A stretch of 64,000 nucleotides of DNA from Holothuria scabra (GCA_037179385.1 CM074187.1:50316879-50380878); one strand, 5' to 3'; shown: positions 24,470 through 39,400, numbered from the stretch's first letter. The notes: generated from the sequence alone by a model not told the origin. Made by a program: numbers and translations.

Positions 24470-27400
24470 GTAAGGACTTTTCAATAGATTTGTTTCTTTG
24501 AGTTGCTTATATCAATGCTCATACTGGTTAATAAGTGTGAAAAGGATTACATTTGCAAAGTATTTCCAGGTGAGGAATAAATTTTGACAACACTAGTAAA
24601 AGCGAAAGAAGAACATTTTGTAGCAGAATCATTAGTAAATCCCTTCTTAACTAGCTGCTGTGCAGAACAAACAGCATGCTGTACTGTAAATGCTTATTAG
24701 CCTGCTAAAGTAAGAAGCTTAGGAGAATTGGTACTGTTTGGGGTGAGAGAATTGGGCCTTTAAATACCAACAAATCACCTTGACTTATTTGTTGTGTGCT
24801 CTGTATATTTACATTTGTTCCTTGTTTTCAACAAGAGAGGCACCTCCACCCAGGTATATTCAGGAACTTGTTTCTGGTAGTGTCAGTCGTTACTGATGAT
24901 CAACTAACAATCTAGGCAACATTATCAGGAAGCCCTAAAGGGATGAATTCCAAGCACTTCATGACTTACCAATTATGGCAATTGCAAACATCATTCCCCC
25001 AGTTAATTGTGTTTTGTAGCACTTGTGTAGAAGTGCTATGAATGAACAGTGAGTATTCTTACTTGTTCACTGTTAGAAACATCGAAAGTGTGAATACTTG
25101 CAAAGAAGCATTTCACTCCACTCTTCAGATATTTTGCAAGTTATGTGACATCTCAAAATTACTGTATCTTTATCAAACAAGTACTAGTTACTTTACACAT
25201 ACTAGAAACAAAACAGAAACTGACTGTAAATTTGCAGTCTGTCAAAGAAAATATATCAGCCATAAGACAAGATGAGAAGGTAGCTAACATGATATAAACT
25301 TAATGGGACTTCCATTGAGAAAATGCACACAAAATTTGTTTTGGACAATACACAAGTTGTTATTGACTGGTGCCAAAACTCAATCTACAAAACAGTTTCC
25401 CTCATCTTGCACAAATTGACAGCAAATGCAGCATTCTGAAATAGTTATCTTGCTACAATTAGTTCCCCCTGCCAAAATTTTAGATGTTAGCCATCATTTA
25501 GAATATTCAATATTCATTTGCAAAAAGGTTGCAAATACTTGTATTCCCAAGTCGAGTCATACCAAAGACTCTAAAAATGGAACCTACTGCCCTTATGCGT
25601 GATGCTCCGCATAAGCAATGGAGTAGGGGAAACAAGCCAGTGAGCCACGACTGGAAAAAAGGCTGTTGCTGGCTTGACTTGAACCAGTAGGTTGGAAACT
25701 GGGGCATAAAAATCCATCTAACTAACAAACTAACCTACCTGCATGTAACTTGTGCTTCTTACTGGTATTTTTTTTTGGTTCCTTGTGTAACAAAGGAACC
25801 TATGCAGTCACCTTGGCGTATGTATGTGTGTGTGTGTGTGTGTATGTGTGTGTGTGTGTGTATGTGACAGATTGGAATGCGAGGTATGTGGTGCAATAAC
25901 TCAATAACCGAGTGATCAATTTTTTTCAAACTTGGTATGTATGTAGATGTTGTGGAGTAGATGTGCCCTATCGTTTTTGGTGGAGGTCAAACTTCACTGG
26001 TGATCACCAGAGGCCACAAACTGAATTTCTGTTAGTAGCTGTAACTCAGTAGCCGTTGTTCAAGCAGTGGCATCATTTTAGGATAAGTTAGATTGGTAGG
26101 AGGTGAAAATGTTGGTACATTAACCAAAATAATTGGAAAGGGTCAAAAGGTCAAAAAGTAATGTTTTATTGATATCTTGCCACTGAAACATTTTAGAGGG
26201 GTGGTGTAATGGAGATTTGTGTTCGTCTAAGTGATATGCACGTGATGACCCCCCTTGACCTCACTTGACCTCATTTGACCTTTGTGACTTTTTTGCGACT
26301 TTTTTGTGACGTCAAGATTTGTCTTGATCAGACGAACCAAAAAGGCTATTACACTACCCTCCTACAATGTTCGTTACTTGAGTTACTGACATTTAAATGA
26401 CAGGCTAGTGTGTACATGTAGGTCATATGTAGGCCTATTGCAATGCCAGGTATGCGGTGCAATTACTCAATAACCAAGTAACATAGTGGAAATAATGGAA
26501 AGTTGTGTTCGTCTAAGTAAAGTGCACGTGAAGACTCTTTGGGTCTTTGTTCAATTGGTTTAAAAGTCCAGCTGAAATTTAATGCCTTTAGACAAATGCA
26601 ATGTATAAAAGAAAAGAAGAACTATAACCCCCTCTCAGTCTAAAAGCAGTTTAGTTAACAATCAGGACAGTAATGCAATTATTATTAAAAACAACCTTTT
26701 CCTCACATACAGTATTGAATAAAGTTATTCACAGTGCAAGCTAAGATTCCAATTTCAATAGTAAAATATGAAAGCAGTTTCTCTTCTTTACCTCTGCTTT
26801 TACCCTAGGGACTACAATGCTGTTTCTAACACCCTCTTTAGGTTAAAAGGTCAAGTTGAAAGTCATTTATTAGATTCTACAGAGCTATGTTTGTTTCTTG
26901 GTCTTCTAGCCAAATTGTGAAGAAGTAATTGGTGGTAATAAATCACTATCGGGCTGCCTTTAGTAGCAGAATTGTGGGCTTTTCCTTATTTTTGCTTTTC
27001 AGGCAAACACATTGGGTAGTCTAAAGGACAACCATGACATAATTTCTAGTCATCCATCATAAATTTTGGTGGTCAGGAATGACCAGATGACTGTTAAATT
27101 TCTTTGGTGCAGAAGAGACTGTGTTTATTTAAAATCAGGTTTGATCTACTTTGACTGTATTTGACCTTTGTGACTTCTTTTTAAGGTCTGGATTTGAATT
27201 GTTGAGATTGACCAAAAAGGCAATTAACTAACCTCCTTTACTACCCCAAACTCAAGTAAATGACATTTTAGTGAAAGGTGATGAATGTATTTGTCGCATG
27301 GAAGTGGGCAGTGTGCAGTGTGATAATTTGAAAAGTTTAGTGTTCCATTTCTCTCAAACGGCAAGTGCTTGTATGATTTTGAAATTTAATGTGCCCCTAT

Positions 27401-30400
27401 GTTTTTGGGTGATGGCCAAAAGTCATTGGGGTTAAAGGTGCAAATTATGCCTTACCTTGGGACTACCTTAATACAATATCATCTTTAATGCAAGGAACCA
27501 TAGTGCCCTTGGGCTCTTGTTTTGATTGTATTTTTTATTTTCTGCAGTTGCTCATTATTGCCTTTGTCTGAAGCTTTCCCTATGAATTTTAGCTGTCTCA
27601 AAGATGGTAAGATGTATCGTTGGTGAAAGAACTGCCCCATCCTGCATCACTGGGATGTGGATTTGCTGATTCTTTTGGTTTAAAGGCCGGCAAGAGCAGT
27701 CACCCCAACTTGAAGTAGTGTAGTAGTAGTAGACTGTCCTGTTTCATGATTGGCTGTTGGGAGTCTTGTGACAACAAATTTTCTCTTCAAATGTGAGATT
27801 TACTAGAAATAACAGCTTCTCTTCAAATGTGAGGTTTACTAGAAATAACAGCTTGGTTTGCTTTGATTATGCAATATTGAATGAAACATAATTTGAAGAG
27901 AAATAAGAAAATTGTGATATTTAGCTGGTGCTTTCAAAATAAGTTTGGAGGGACTCCTGTTGACTTTTAGAGAGTTGATTTTGTCTTAACTTCTGTCAAT
28001 TTCAGGTTGTCTAGTACATTTTGGTACCTTAGAAAGGTTTAAAATTTGTTTCTTTTTAATTTCAGAAGAAAGAAAGAAACACTTGAAGGAGGCAGAAATT
28101 GTGGTAGCAAAGCCTTTACACTTTGTAGATATTGTAGATAATGTTCCAAACTTAAAATGGGTCCATTTTACCTATGCAGGTAATTTTATCATCAGCATGA
28201 ATTAGGCTTCATTTGTGTAAAATGTTATAAGAGGCAACATATTTGGGTATTTACATTTCAGAAGGTTGGTATAGAAACAAAACTAGTAGTGCTTAAGTAA
28301 TCTAATCTTATTAATTAATTCTGTAGCAGTGCCATAGGGTAGACTTCTGGTTAGTGTTGGGGGATATACCCAATTTTACTATTATTACAATAATTTTTGC
28401 TTGACACGATATGATGTTAACAATGGAAACATGACAATAACTTCTTGCGAAAAAGTGTGAAAAAAGTATGATGTCTATTTTTCTTCTTCTTTCTGTTTGT
28501 TGTTTTCTTTGTATTTTCTCATTTGCAAATTTTTATCTTTACCTTACAGTACACTAATCTCACAGTAGTGCCAGGAAAGCACCTGCATTCTGTCACCATT
28601 TTCATTCACTCTTTTTAAGTGACTGCTCTGGTTCCGCACTCTCTTAGTCTACTTAGAGTAGAGGAAACTTACATGAAATGTTTCAGGAAAATAATTGTTG
28701 TTATCGTATTATTGGATAATTTTTTTATGATTATAGTAAGGATTAAAAGTGAATATTGCCCAACACTCCTTCTGGTATTTATAGACCAATTTGTTTCCAT
28801 GACGTATACAGGATATGAACCATTTGCAAATCTCATCAAACAAACAGAAAAAGTCCCACCTTATAAAGTGACAAGGCAAGGTGGCACATTTGGAGTAGCT
28901 ATGGCAGAATATGTGCTGGCTTATATTATTGCAAAAGAAAGGAAGTTTGAAGAAATCCGAGAAGATGGGAAAGTGAAAAATTGGTAAGGAATTACTTCTT
29001 ATTGTCGAATATAAGTAATATTGAGTCTCATTTGTAACAGATATATCACGAGTAACAATTTAGTAAAGACTCAGATGTCATATCCAATCTCCGTCTTCTG
29101 GTATCTTGTTTTAAAGGGCTAATCCTCTCACCCTAAACCACAATTTTTGTAGTAGTCCACAGAAATTTTCAATTGGCAAAGCTCTTTGATTGAAAGCAAG
29201 TTCAAAAAATGCAGAGTACCAAAGTTCATACTACACAGTATGTACAGCACCCTACAGAGTGTGCTTTGATTATACATGAGGGTCTTATTTGCTCACCCTG
29301 AAGCAATTAACTAAGATTGTGGCTGAATTAATATGAATTTTAGACAGTTGTGGGAGCTTAAGTAAGTAGGTAAGCAGAATTTTAACTGTTGGAGGTAAGA
29401 GGGTCAGGTCTTTAAATTAGCTGGATACCTTGTGTAGTTGGTTGAGTCGTACTATCATGTCAGTTTATGAACAGAACCAAGTTTTGGCTAAAGGGTACAC
29501 CTGCTTTGGAAAATTTTTCCTCAGGATGGGGTCTACATGCAAAATGATAGTATCATTTTCGTTTCTCCAGTATGTTAATACACTAAAAATGACCACTTTT
29601 GTGGAAATATAGACTTCAGCAAAAACATATGGTGTTAAGTGTATGGATGGCACAATAGAAAGTCTTGAAAATAGGAACTTTACATGTGAGTGAACGAGGT
29701 TACCATGGTGTCTGCTCCGTGTGTTTAATGGTCTGGCCCCACTCCAATTACTTTGTGATCAGATATGCTTTAAACAGTCCGCTATCAAGAGAAGTCAGTC
29801 TGGTCTGCAGGTTGCAGTCATGTCAGTGCTCTCTATCACTGGCAAAATGCAGTGTGCACTTGAATGAAATTAAGGAATAAAACATGTCCCTATCTGATAG
29901 TGTGTGTTCAACCACAAGTGTATGCCTATGGCTGCAGGCAGTGGCAGGAGAGCAGACCACTAGTGTGTGCCTGTGGCTGCAGATAGGGGTAGGAGAGCAG
30001 ACCACAAGTGTATGCCTGTGGCTGCAGATAGGAGTAGGAAAGCAGAACACACATGCCTGTGGCTGCAGATAGGCGTGGGAGAGCAGACCACAAGTGTTTG
30101 CCTCTGACTGCAGATAGGGGTAGGAAAACAGACTACAAGTAATTGCCTGTAGCTACAGATAGGGGAAGGAGAGCAGACCACAAGTGTATGTCTGTGGCTG
30201 CTGGAAGGGGTAGGAGAGCAGACGACAAGTGTATGCCTGTGGCTGCAGATAGGAGTAGGAAAGCAGAACACACATGCCTGTGGCTGCAGATAGGGGTGGG
30301 AGAGTAGACCACAAGTGTTTGCCTTTGGCTGCAGATAGGGGTAGGAAAGCAGACCAAAAGTAAATGCCTGTGGCTACAGATAGCGGTAGGAGATCAGATG

Positions 30401-33400
30401 ACAAGTGTATGCCTGTGGCTGCTTGCAGGGGTAGGAGAGCAGACGACAAGTGTATGCCTGTGGCTACAGATAGGGGTAGGAGAGCAGACCACAAGTGTAT
30501 GCCTGTGGCTGCAGATAGGAGTAGGAAAGCAGAACACACATGCCTGTGGCTGCAGATAGGCGTGGGAGAGCAGACCACAAGTGTTTGCCTCTGACTGCAG
30601 ATAGGGGTAGGAAAACAGACTACAAGTAATTGCCTGTAGCTACAGATAGGGGTAGGAGAGCAGACCACAAGTGTATGTCTGTGGCTGCTGGAAGGGGTAG
30701 GAGAGCAGACGACAAGTGTATGCCTGTGGCTGCAGATAGGAGTAGGAAAGCAGAACACACATGCCTGTGGCTGCAGATAGGGGTGGGAGAGTAGACCACA
30801 AGTGTTTGCCTTTGGCTGCAGATAGGGGTAGGAAAGCAGACCAAAAGTAAATGCCTGTGGCTACAGATAGGGGTAGGAGATCAGACGACAAGTGTATGCC
30901 TGTGGCTGCTTGCAGGGGTAGGAGAGCAGACGACAAGTGTATGCCTGTGGCTTCAAATAGGGGTGGGAGAGCAGACCACAAGTGTATGCCTGTGGCTGCA
31001 GATAGGAGTAGGAAAGCAGAACACACATGCCTGTGGCTGCAGATAGGAGTGGGAGAGCAGACCACAAGTGTTTGCCTCTGACTGCAGATAGGGGTAGGAA
31101 AACAGACTACAAGTAATTGCCTGTAGCTACAGATAGGCGTGGGAGAGCAGACCACAAGTGTTTGCCTCTGACTGCAGATAGGGGTAGGAGAGCAGACGAC
31201 ATGTGTATGCCTGTGGCTGCAGATAGGAGTAGGAAAGCAGAACACACATGCCTGTGGCTGCAGATAGGGGTGGGAGAGCAGACCACAAGTGTTTGCCTTT
31301 GGCTGCAGATAGGGGTAGGAAAGCAGGCCACAAGTAAATGCCTGTGGCTACAGATAGGGGTAGGAGATCAGACGACAAGTGTATGCCTGTGGCTGCTTGC
31401 AGGGGTAGGAGAGCAGACGACAAGTGTATGCCTGTGGCTACAGATAGGGGTAGGAAAGCAGACTACAAGTGTATGCCTGTGGCTGCAGATAGGAGTAGGA
31501 AAGCAGAACACACATGCCTGTGGCTGCAGATAGGGGTGGGAGAGTAGACCACAAGTGTTTGCCTTTGGCTGCAGATAGGGGTAGGAAAGCAGACCAAAAG
31601 TAAATGCCTGTGGCTACAGATAGGGGTAGGAGATCAGACGACAAGTGTATGCCTGTGGCTGCTTGCAGGGGTAGGAGAGCAGACGACAAGTGTATGCCTG
31701 TGGCTACAGATAGGGGTAGGAAAGCAGACTACAAGTGTATGCCTGTCGCTGCAGGTAGCAGTAGGGGGAAACAGACAATAGATAAGCTGCATTGTTAACT
31801 ATAAAATTAAGTCTTTGTGATATCATTCATCTCCTTGTTTACATGCCAAGGAATGCATTTGTTTATTCACAGGAGGGAAAATTACTTCAGTCGGTTCCGA
31901 GTGTTGTCTCAACTTACCATTGGCATTGTTGGAGCTGGTGATATTGGCTGTGAAGGTATTGTGAGTCGTGCTCAGTTATGAAAATGTTGCTCAGTTTTCA
32001 TTATGTGATACATCAGTAGAACAGAATAATGTAACAACTTCATCACTACTTAGTTGATTGCATCTTAAAATATTTTGGAGACTTCCTACCAGAATAGTAA
32101 CTGTTTAGTAATTTACCAGTGGGAGAATGGGCAGAGGATGGGACATGACCCCCCCCACTTCAACTTGTGATTGAGCGATCTGCAGATGAAATTCCATCTA
32201 TCACTTAGTTACCATTGAGTTCCACTTGTCAGTTTGGGCAGAAGCATTTTGTTTCCAATGGTGCATTACTATCGATTCAATTTTGAAAATGTAGCATCAT
32301 TTAAACATTTGAAAAATGATTTTTTTTTTTTCTTTTTTGAAAATTAAGGTCACCCATTAACTATATTTTAATTTCAATATCTTCCATGTATTATTTATAA
32401 ATAAATTTGTGAATGTGTTAGGAACCTTTGTTTTTTATATATTAAGGGTGTCAATTCTCATCCCAAAGTACAGTTTCTGTAGTAGTCTACAGAAATTCTC
32501 AATTGGCACAGCTCTTTGATTAACAGCAAATTCAACTGTGAAAAAAATTATTACACAGCATGCAATTACTGACAGTGTTTAGATTACACATTTGGTCTTG
32601 TATACTGTTACCTTGAAGCAATAAACTGAGATTATGTCTGGATAAGGATGAGTTTTAGATAATTGAGAAGTGGAACTGTTTGGGGTGAGAAGATTTAGCC
32701 TTTAATGTAATGTTTTCCATAAAGCTGACTACTGAGAGTTTCCATTATCTGTGTGTTATTTTTCAGTTGCTAGATTATGCAAAGCATTTGGAATGAGAAC
32801 AATTGGCCTGGTTAGAACACCAAGGTCACAAGAAACTAGGTCAGAGTACATTGATGAATACAGGTGAGTTCTAACTGTATCAAAAATAAGTAGCTGCTTG
32901 ACTGTAGTTTTAATTACTGTGATTAAGACTGGACCTAATGCATATGACATTTCAGAGCAAAATCCATTCCCCCCCCCCGCCCTTCATGTGTATTGCTGCT
33001 AGTTACATAAACAAATGTATAGATATAGCTTACTCTTCAACCAATGGGATGTATTCTAAAGTCAGCTACATATGGTGGGGGGGGGGGGGATTTTCCTGCA
33101 TGCCAAACATGCTTGTTGTTCCCTTCCAGAAGTATATCGGTCTAAAATGAGGGAAGTATAGACCTATTACCAAAGGAACCATCTGATGGTGAGACTTGTC
33201 AGGGATTACTGGAGAGCAAACATCATCGTTCTTTTCATTTCTTTAGTTGCATCTAACACAAAACTTGCTCATAATCTAGTTTTGTTGAGATTTTGGATAA
33301 TTTACAGTAGTCATCTGTGGGCCAGGTTAACAACAGAATTATATACATTAAGGTTGGTTGGTGACCCCCAGCAATGGCTGAATAATGTGACCATCACTTG

Positions 33401-36400
33401 CTTGTTTGGATAGATCTATAGCAACAAGCTCAACCCAGTAGCGTGCTTGAAGGGGGACCAAGGGGGAACAGGCCTCCCACCTTCGAAGTCAGTTGGGGGA
33501 AATCACTCAGTCCGGGGGTTTACGGGTTCGAAGAAGAGGAAAAGTTTGAAGAGACACACTGAGCATTCAAACCGTAACCACACACCAGCCCCTTTTGGGG
33601 CAGAAAAATGGTTGTCAAAGCAAAAAAAAAAGGTCCTGGAAAAATTGGATAGGACAAGTATGCCGATGTAAGTCAGTTACCAACAGCTGAAGTGCAGAAA
33701 AGAAAAAAAATTATCAGTTTCCATGCAAGTGGGGAGGATCACTGGTTCTGCCCCCCACCTTCGAAATCCTGCACACACCACTGGCTCAATTACTAAGTCA
33801 TTCTGTATATTTTAAGCTCATTTGAGGCACATGCTATAGTATGTTAGGGTTGAGTTGCTTGAAAGGCAGCCCTACTGCAGCCCTACTGACAGTCTGACAC
33901 ATGCAAACTCTGTTTGTTGCAGTGATGTGGGAAAGAAAACTTAGATTGGTTGTTCTTTGGAGGCTCACCGTCATGGAGCAACCTTTGGCACTGAAAAAAA
34001 TTTGCATTTTTTGTTTGTTTGCACATACCAGACTAGAGCTTCTTTTCAATTTTCACCTCCATAGTAAAGTTTCTCATTGGAACTTTGCTTTAGGTTTTTA
34101 GTGAGGGAGCTAGGGAGTTTGTTTAGGGGTCGAGAATGTCCTGCAGGAGCATGACTGTTGCTGACTGAAGCTGACTGTTGAAAAACTGACAAGGGTACTG
34201 ACAGGCAACTTTGGTCCATGGGGGGGGGGGGTTGCTTCCTTCGACCACATGAGTGCTCTGTCCCTGCAGGTGTGTGTATACCACCTTTATTAGCACCTGT
34301 GCATACAAATTCATGAAAAACTGAGCCATTAATAGTAGCTCAAATCTTTTGTTAGTTAAAATAATGACTGCCGCTAGAAATGTGTGAGGAGCAGTTTAAT
34401 GTTTACTAAATGAAGTTTTTCATATAATGCTAAAGGAAAGTTATTCAATTGTCAGATGCAGGGAAGAAATTTATGGTCAATTGGATTAAATGGTATGACA
34501 ATGTCAGCATTCTTCATTACAGGCTTACATCAGATCTACCATACATGTTAGCAGCGAGTGATGTCATTTGTAATATACTTCCCAGTCTACCAGAAACTAA
34601 GAATTTTTTTCATGAAAATACATTTCAGCATTGTACCAAGGTAATCCTTTGTCAGTATATACAAAATGTGGTTAGTAAAATATATCAGAATTTATATCAA
34701 GTTCATAGAATGGAGGAAGTTGGTTAAGTACTATAAAACCAATATTTTAATGAGCAGCTTTACTCCTGTATCTCTGTTCTACCAAGGGTATGGTACTGTA
34801 CAGCTGGGGCAGTCCTTACATACTTTTTCTTAAGTCCTCCCAACCCTCTGGCAAAGGGCCATTCAGCAAAACCAGACTTTAAAGTTCTCCCCTAAGAAGC
34901 TTTATGTCCACTGAAGCACAACATTTGACCAACCTCACGGCCCTCACACCATTTACATCATTGGTCTGTCATGTATGGCTACATTCTAGACTGGATGAAA
35001 AGAATAGATACTACACAAGATCTTAGCCAAAAGGCAGAGAAGCAATCCTGCAGTCCTTACATAAGGGACCTTGGATAAGGCACAATCTGCATAGTGCAAT
35101 CCACTGCATAGACTTGAAAATGGCAGCTGGTATTACAACTTGACAGCAAATACATATTAGAGACATGTAAATGAGCTCTTAAAGGGAAATATTGTGTTAA
35201 AAATGCTCCAAAAAAGAGTACAAAGATAATGGCTCAGACACTATCCAACATTTCAGTTTTAATCCTAAACCTCAGGAAATAGCTACATCTCTTCAAAATA
35301 CTATGTGCGAGAAGAACCATGGACATTGCATTATTTGAAATGTTGAAAGTTTGGTTAAAGGCATATTTTCATCATCCCAAGCAGTTCCAATTCTTCCAAT
35401 CTACTTACTTCTAGCCCCTCCCACATTTATCTAAAACTCATCTTTATCCAGACACAATCCTAGTTTATTGCTTCATGGCTTGCCCCAGTGGCCATATTAG
35501 TCCATAATGTGTAATCAAGGCACTCTCAGTGCCCATGCTGTGTAATTTAGCTATGATGCATTGTTTGAATGTGATGCCAATCAAAGAGCTGTACCAATTG
35601 AGAGTTTTGATTTATGCATACTGAAACTGTAGTTTGGGGTGATGAATGACTGCCTTTAAACAAATTATTCTTGAGCAACAAACAACTGAGTTTCTATACA
35701 TGGGAAACTTATTTCTTTAAAAGAAGGTTACCATACTACCTTATTTTTGACAATCTATCAACCTGTTTCAATGAATAGTAGTTTTAAGGATGAATTTTTC
35801 TTGCAAAACAAACACAACATTTCCCTTTAAACCTGTTTTGGTGTGTACAAATTAGAGAAATTCATAGTGTGCACAATTCAGCTTAAAGCAGCAATCATAA
35901 TTTGTTTTTACAATTTTGTCACAACTTAAGTTCTGCACTTCATTTGTACGTTGACTTAAAACTAAGAAAAAATGATCCCTGATCATAGTCTAACATCATG
36001 ATTCGTTAAAGTGTAGTGGAGTCTGTCTAGTCGTGCATCTGTGTGGAATTTTGTTATCATACATATATTCAGAAATTTCGTTTAACAGTAATTAACTCAA
36101 AGTTAACAAATTTTTCTTCTAATGTGAAAGACCTCTTAAATGTTCCTATATTCTGGTTAACAATCAGCACAGAAGGGCAAACAAGGTGCTGGAACAAAAA
36201 GGTTAATATTTTCTGTCAAACTCTGATTGTCCCTTTAACTTAATATTTTGTTACTTATTGGAATGCTAACATCAGTTTTGAATATGAGAAAAAGAAGTAA
36301 AGGGGGGGTGGGAGTAGGGGATTCATTCAAGCCAAGCAGTTTTATGCATTTATTAGTCTCGTATTCATTTGTCACATTTAGGCGTGTTGCAATGGGTGTT

Positions 36401-39400
36401 TCAGTACTTTTATTCCTGGATTCATTAAACTGTATAAATGCAGACAATATTTATCTCTTGAACATTTTGCTTTCTTAGAATCCAGATATGAAACATCATT
36501 ACAATGCAAGAAATTAAACACTTAAACACAAACAATATTTTTCATTACAGAAACCACTATTTATAAATATTGGTCGAGGAGATTGTGTGAAGGAGAGCAC
36601 CATAGTCAAAGCTATAGAGTAAGGTACCATTTTGAATTCATTTTGTAGTTTCAGGTGTAAGATTATAACTTAATCAAGGATTCTGTAAAGAATTGCTAGA
36701 ATACCAGCAACTCTTTTTCTGGGCCCAGTCTGACTCGAGCCCTGCATCAAAGCAGAGGGGGCTTTGAATGAGGGAAGTGGCCAAGTCATGGTCCCTATGG
36801 GGTAAGATGTTGGCCCCAAATTTGTTGATAAAGGTATAGACTCTGACAAAGGCGAATGAACCTGATGATCTTCGTTATGCTCCTGAAGGTAGCTTTCTTC
36901 ACACTTGTTAAATTAAGTTGGCATATTTAAGTTGCATGATAATGTCTGCTAATGACACAATTTCTGTCAGTACCATGCATATTCATTATTTCATAAGGTC
37001 TACATAACATGGACATGTCCTTTGAAGTTTAAAACCATGATTAATCTAAAATAGCCCCCTGTGATTCTCTGCTTTCTCTTATCAGCTAGCAGGAAGATTT
37101 TCTGCTTCAGGTAGCAGAACAATAGATTTTCTTATCTTTGCTTAAGTGTGGGGTGACTTCCAGCTGTATTTTGTAATTGATACTAATCCAAATGCCTGAT
37201 TTGTTGGGGATGTGGTTAAAGCATCTGTCTTTCTGTATAAGTAGTCAGTCAAATCATGGAAGTACTACCTCGGAAAATTATGACAACATTGAGAAAGAAG
37301 AAGATGTGAGTGGAATGTCTGTTTTGAATTTTGCAACAAGTAATTTTGCTAATTTTAGATTTTAATTTACACTGTAATTACATTTTTTCTGTCAGTGCAT
37401 GGATATTCATAAGGTCTATAAGTCATCATGTTCTAGTGGTCAATCAGACTATGATGGCACTGAGGAATAAAATGTGAAGATGCAAGTTGAATGCCTGTTT
37501 TAAATTTTGCAACAAATTATTTGCAATTGTAGATATTAAGTTAATAACATTTGTTTTTGGTTTCGATGATAAGAAAAACCTATGCAATCATGATGGCGTG
37601 TGTATGTATATGTGTATGTGTGTGTGTGTGTGTGTTTGTCACACTTTGCTTGTTAGCACGATATCTCAAGATAGGAATGTCTGACAGTTTTCAAACTTGA
37701 TACATGGATGTGCCAAATTGAGAGGAAGAACCCTATTGTTTTTGGCGGAGGTCAAAGGTCATCTGGGGTCACCAGGGGTCAATTTCTGAAAACTTTGTTA
37801 GCACAATATCTCAAGATAGGAAACTTGGATAGATTTCATATTTGGTATGTGGATACCTTATGGTCAGAAGACGGTCCCATTGTTTTTGATGGAGGTCAAA
37901 GGTCATGTGGGGTCACCAGGGGTCAAAGTCTGAAAATCTTATAATTTCAAGATAGGGAACTTGGATAGATTTCATATTTGGTATGTGGATGTGTTATGGT
38001 CAGAAGATGGTCCATATTGTTTTCGGTGGAGGTCAAAGGTCATCTGGGGTCACCGGGGGTCAAAGTCTGAAAATCTTGTCAACACAATATCTCAAGGGAG
38101 GAAACTTGCATAGGTTTCATATTTGGTTTGGGGATGCGTTATGGTCAGAAAATGGTCCTTATTGGTTTTTGGTGGAGGTCAGAGGTCATCTGGGGTCACC
38201 ATGGGTCAAAGTCTGAAAATCTTAGTAGCATGACATTTCAAGGTAGGGAACATGGATAGATTTCATATTTGATGTGTGGATGTGTTATGGTCAGAAGATG
38301 GTCCCTATTGTTTTCGATGGAGGTCAAAGGTCATCTGGGGTCACCGGGGGTCAAAGTCTGTGAATCTTGTTAGCATGATATTTCAAGATAGGGAACTTGG
38401 ATAGATTTCATATTTGGTATATGGATGTGTTATTGTCAGAAGATGGTCCATATTATTTTGCGTGGAGGTCAAAGGTCATCTGGGGTCACTGGTGCTCAAA
38501 GTCTGAAAATCTTGTCAACGCAATATCTCAAGGGTGGAAACGTGGATAGATTTCATATTTGGTTTGGGGATGCATTATAGTCAGAGGATGGTCCCTATTC
38601 GTTTTGGTGAAGGTCAGAGGTCATCTGGGGTCACCAGGGGTCAAAGTTTGAAAATCTTGTTAGCACAATATTTCAAGGTAGGGAACTTGGATAGATTTCA
38701 TATTTGATATGTGGATGTGTTATTGTTAGGAGATGGTTCATATTGTTTTTGGTGGAGGTCAAAGGTCATCTGGGGTCACTGGGGGTCAAAGTCTGAAAAT
38801 CTTGTCAACACAATATTCAAGGGAGGAAATTTGAATAGATTTCATATTTGGTTTGTGGATGCATTATAGTCAAAGGATGGTCCCTATTGGTTTTGGTAAA
38901 GGTCAAAGGTCATCTGGGGTCACCGGGGAGTTAACAATATCTCAAGGTAGGGAACTTGGATAGATTTTATATTTGGAATGTGAATTGGTTAAAGTTAGGA
39001 GATGGTCCCTACAGACATGCCAAGTATCTTGATTTAGGTGGAGTAATTACCATTTCCACCCTCGATTCTGCAATTACGAATATCCTCCAAAAATTGCTCT
39101 TTTCACACGTTAAGGATCTTTGTTGAAATCTCAAAGTGTTTAGCTCCCTTAACTGAAAAGTTCAGGCCAAAATTGTATGGTTGGATTGAGCAAGTGGGCT
39201 AGTACTTTCTGCCTAGGCTTAACGTAGGCCTGAGTTAGGCCTAGCCAACGCTACATCTTTCACAAAGCAGAATCGAGTACTGAAAATGATCAACAGATAT
39301 CCACTTGGCCAAGAACATAAAAAATATTTAAAAGGCATTGGTAAAAAACCCTTATACAACAATCTGCAGTACTTTTGTGAGCTTTAGGTGTAAAGTTTTT

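Noticed and set aside
28619..28811. Extension of dehydrogenase exon 3 upstream (open frame starts at 28619)
   Set aside because: The frame before 28812 is intronic: a clean CAG acceptor ends at 28811 and joining there restores the family sequence from exon 2 in phase.
29911..31775. CRISPR array
   Set aside because: Units are contiguous tandem repeats with no unique spacers, and the genome is that of an animal.
29823..31798. Long open frames (up to 201 codons) on both strands as repeat-protein genes
   Set aside because: They are a by-product of a 45-bp tandem unit lacking stops in several frames; they sit inside an intron, occur in nearly every frame, and are shifted by the 41-bp units.
34981..35046. 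Functional U2 snRNA gene
   Set aside because: The match covers only the first ~46 nt; no Sm site or 3' stem-loops follow.
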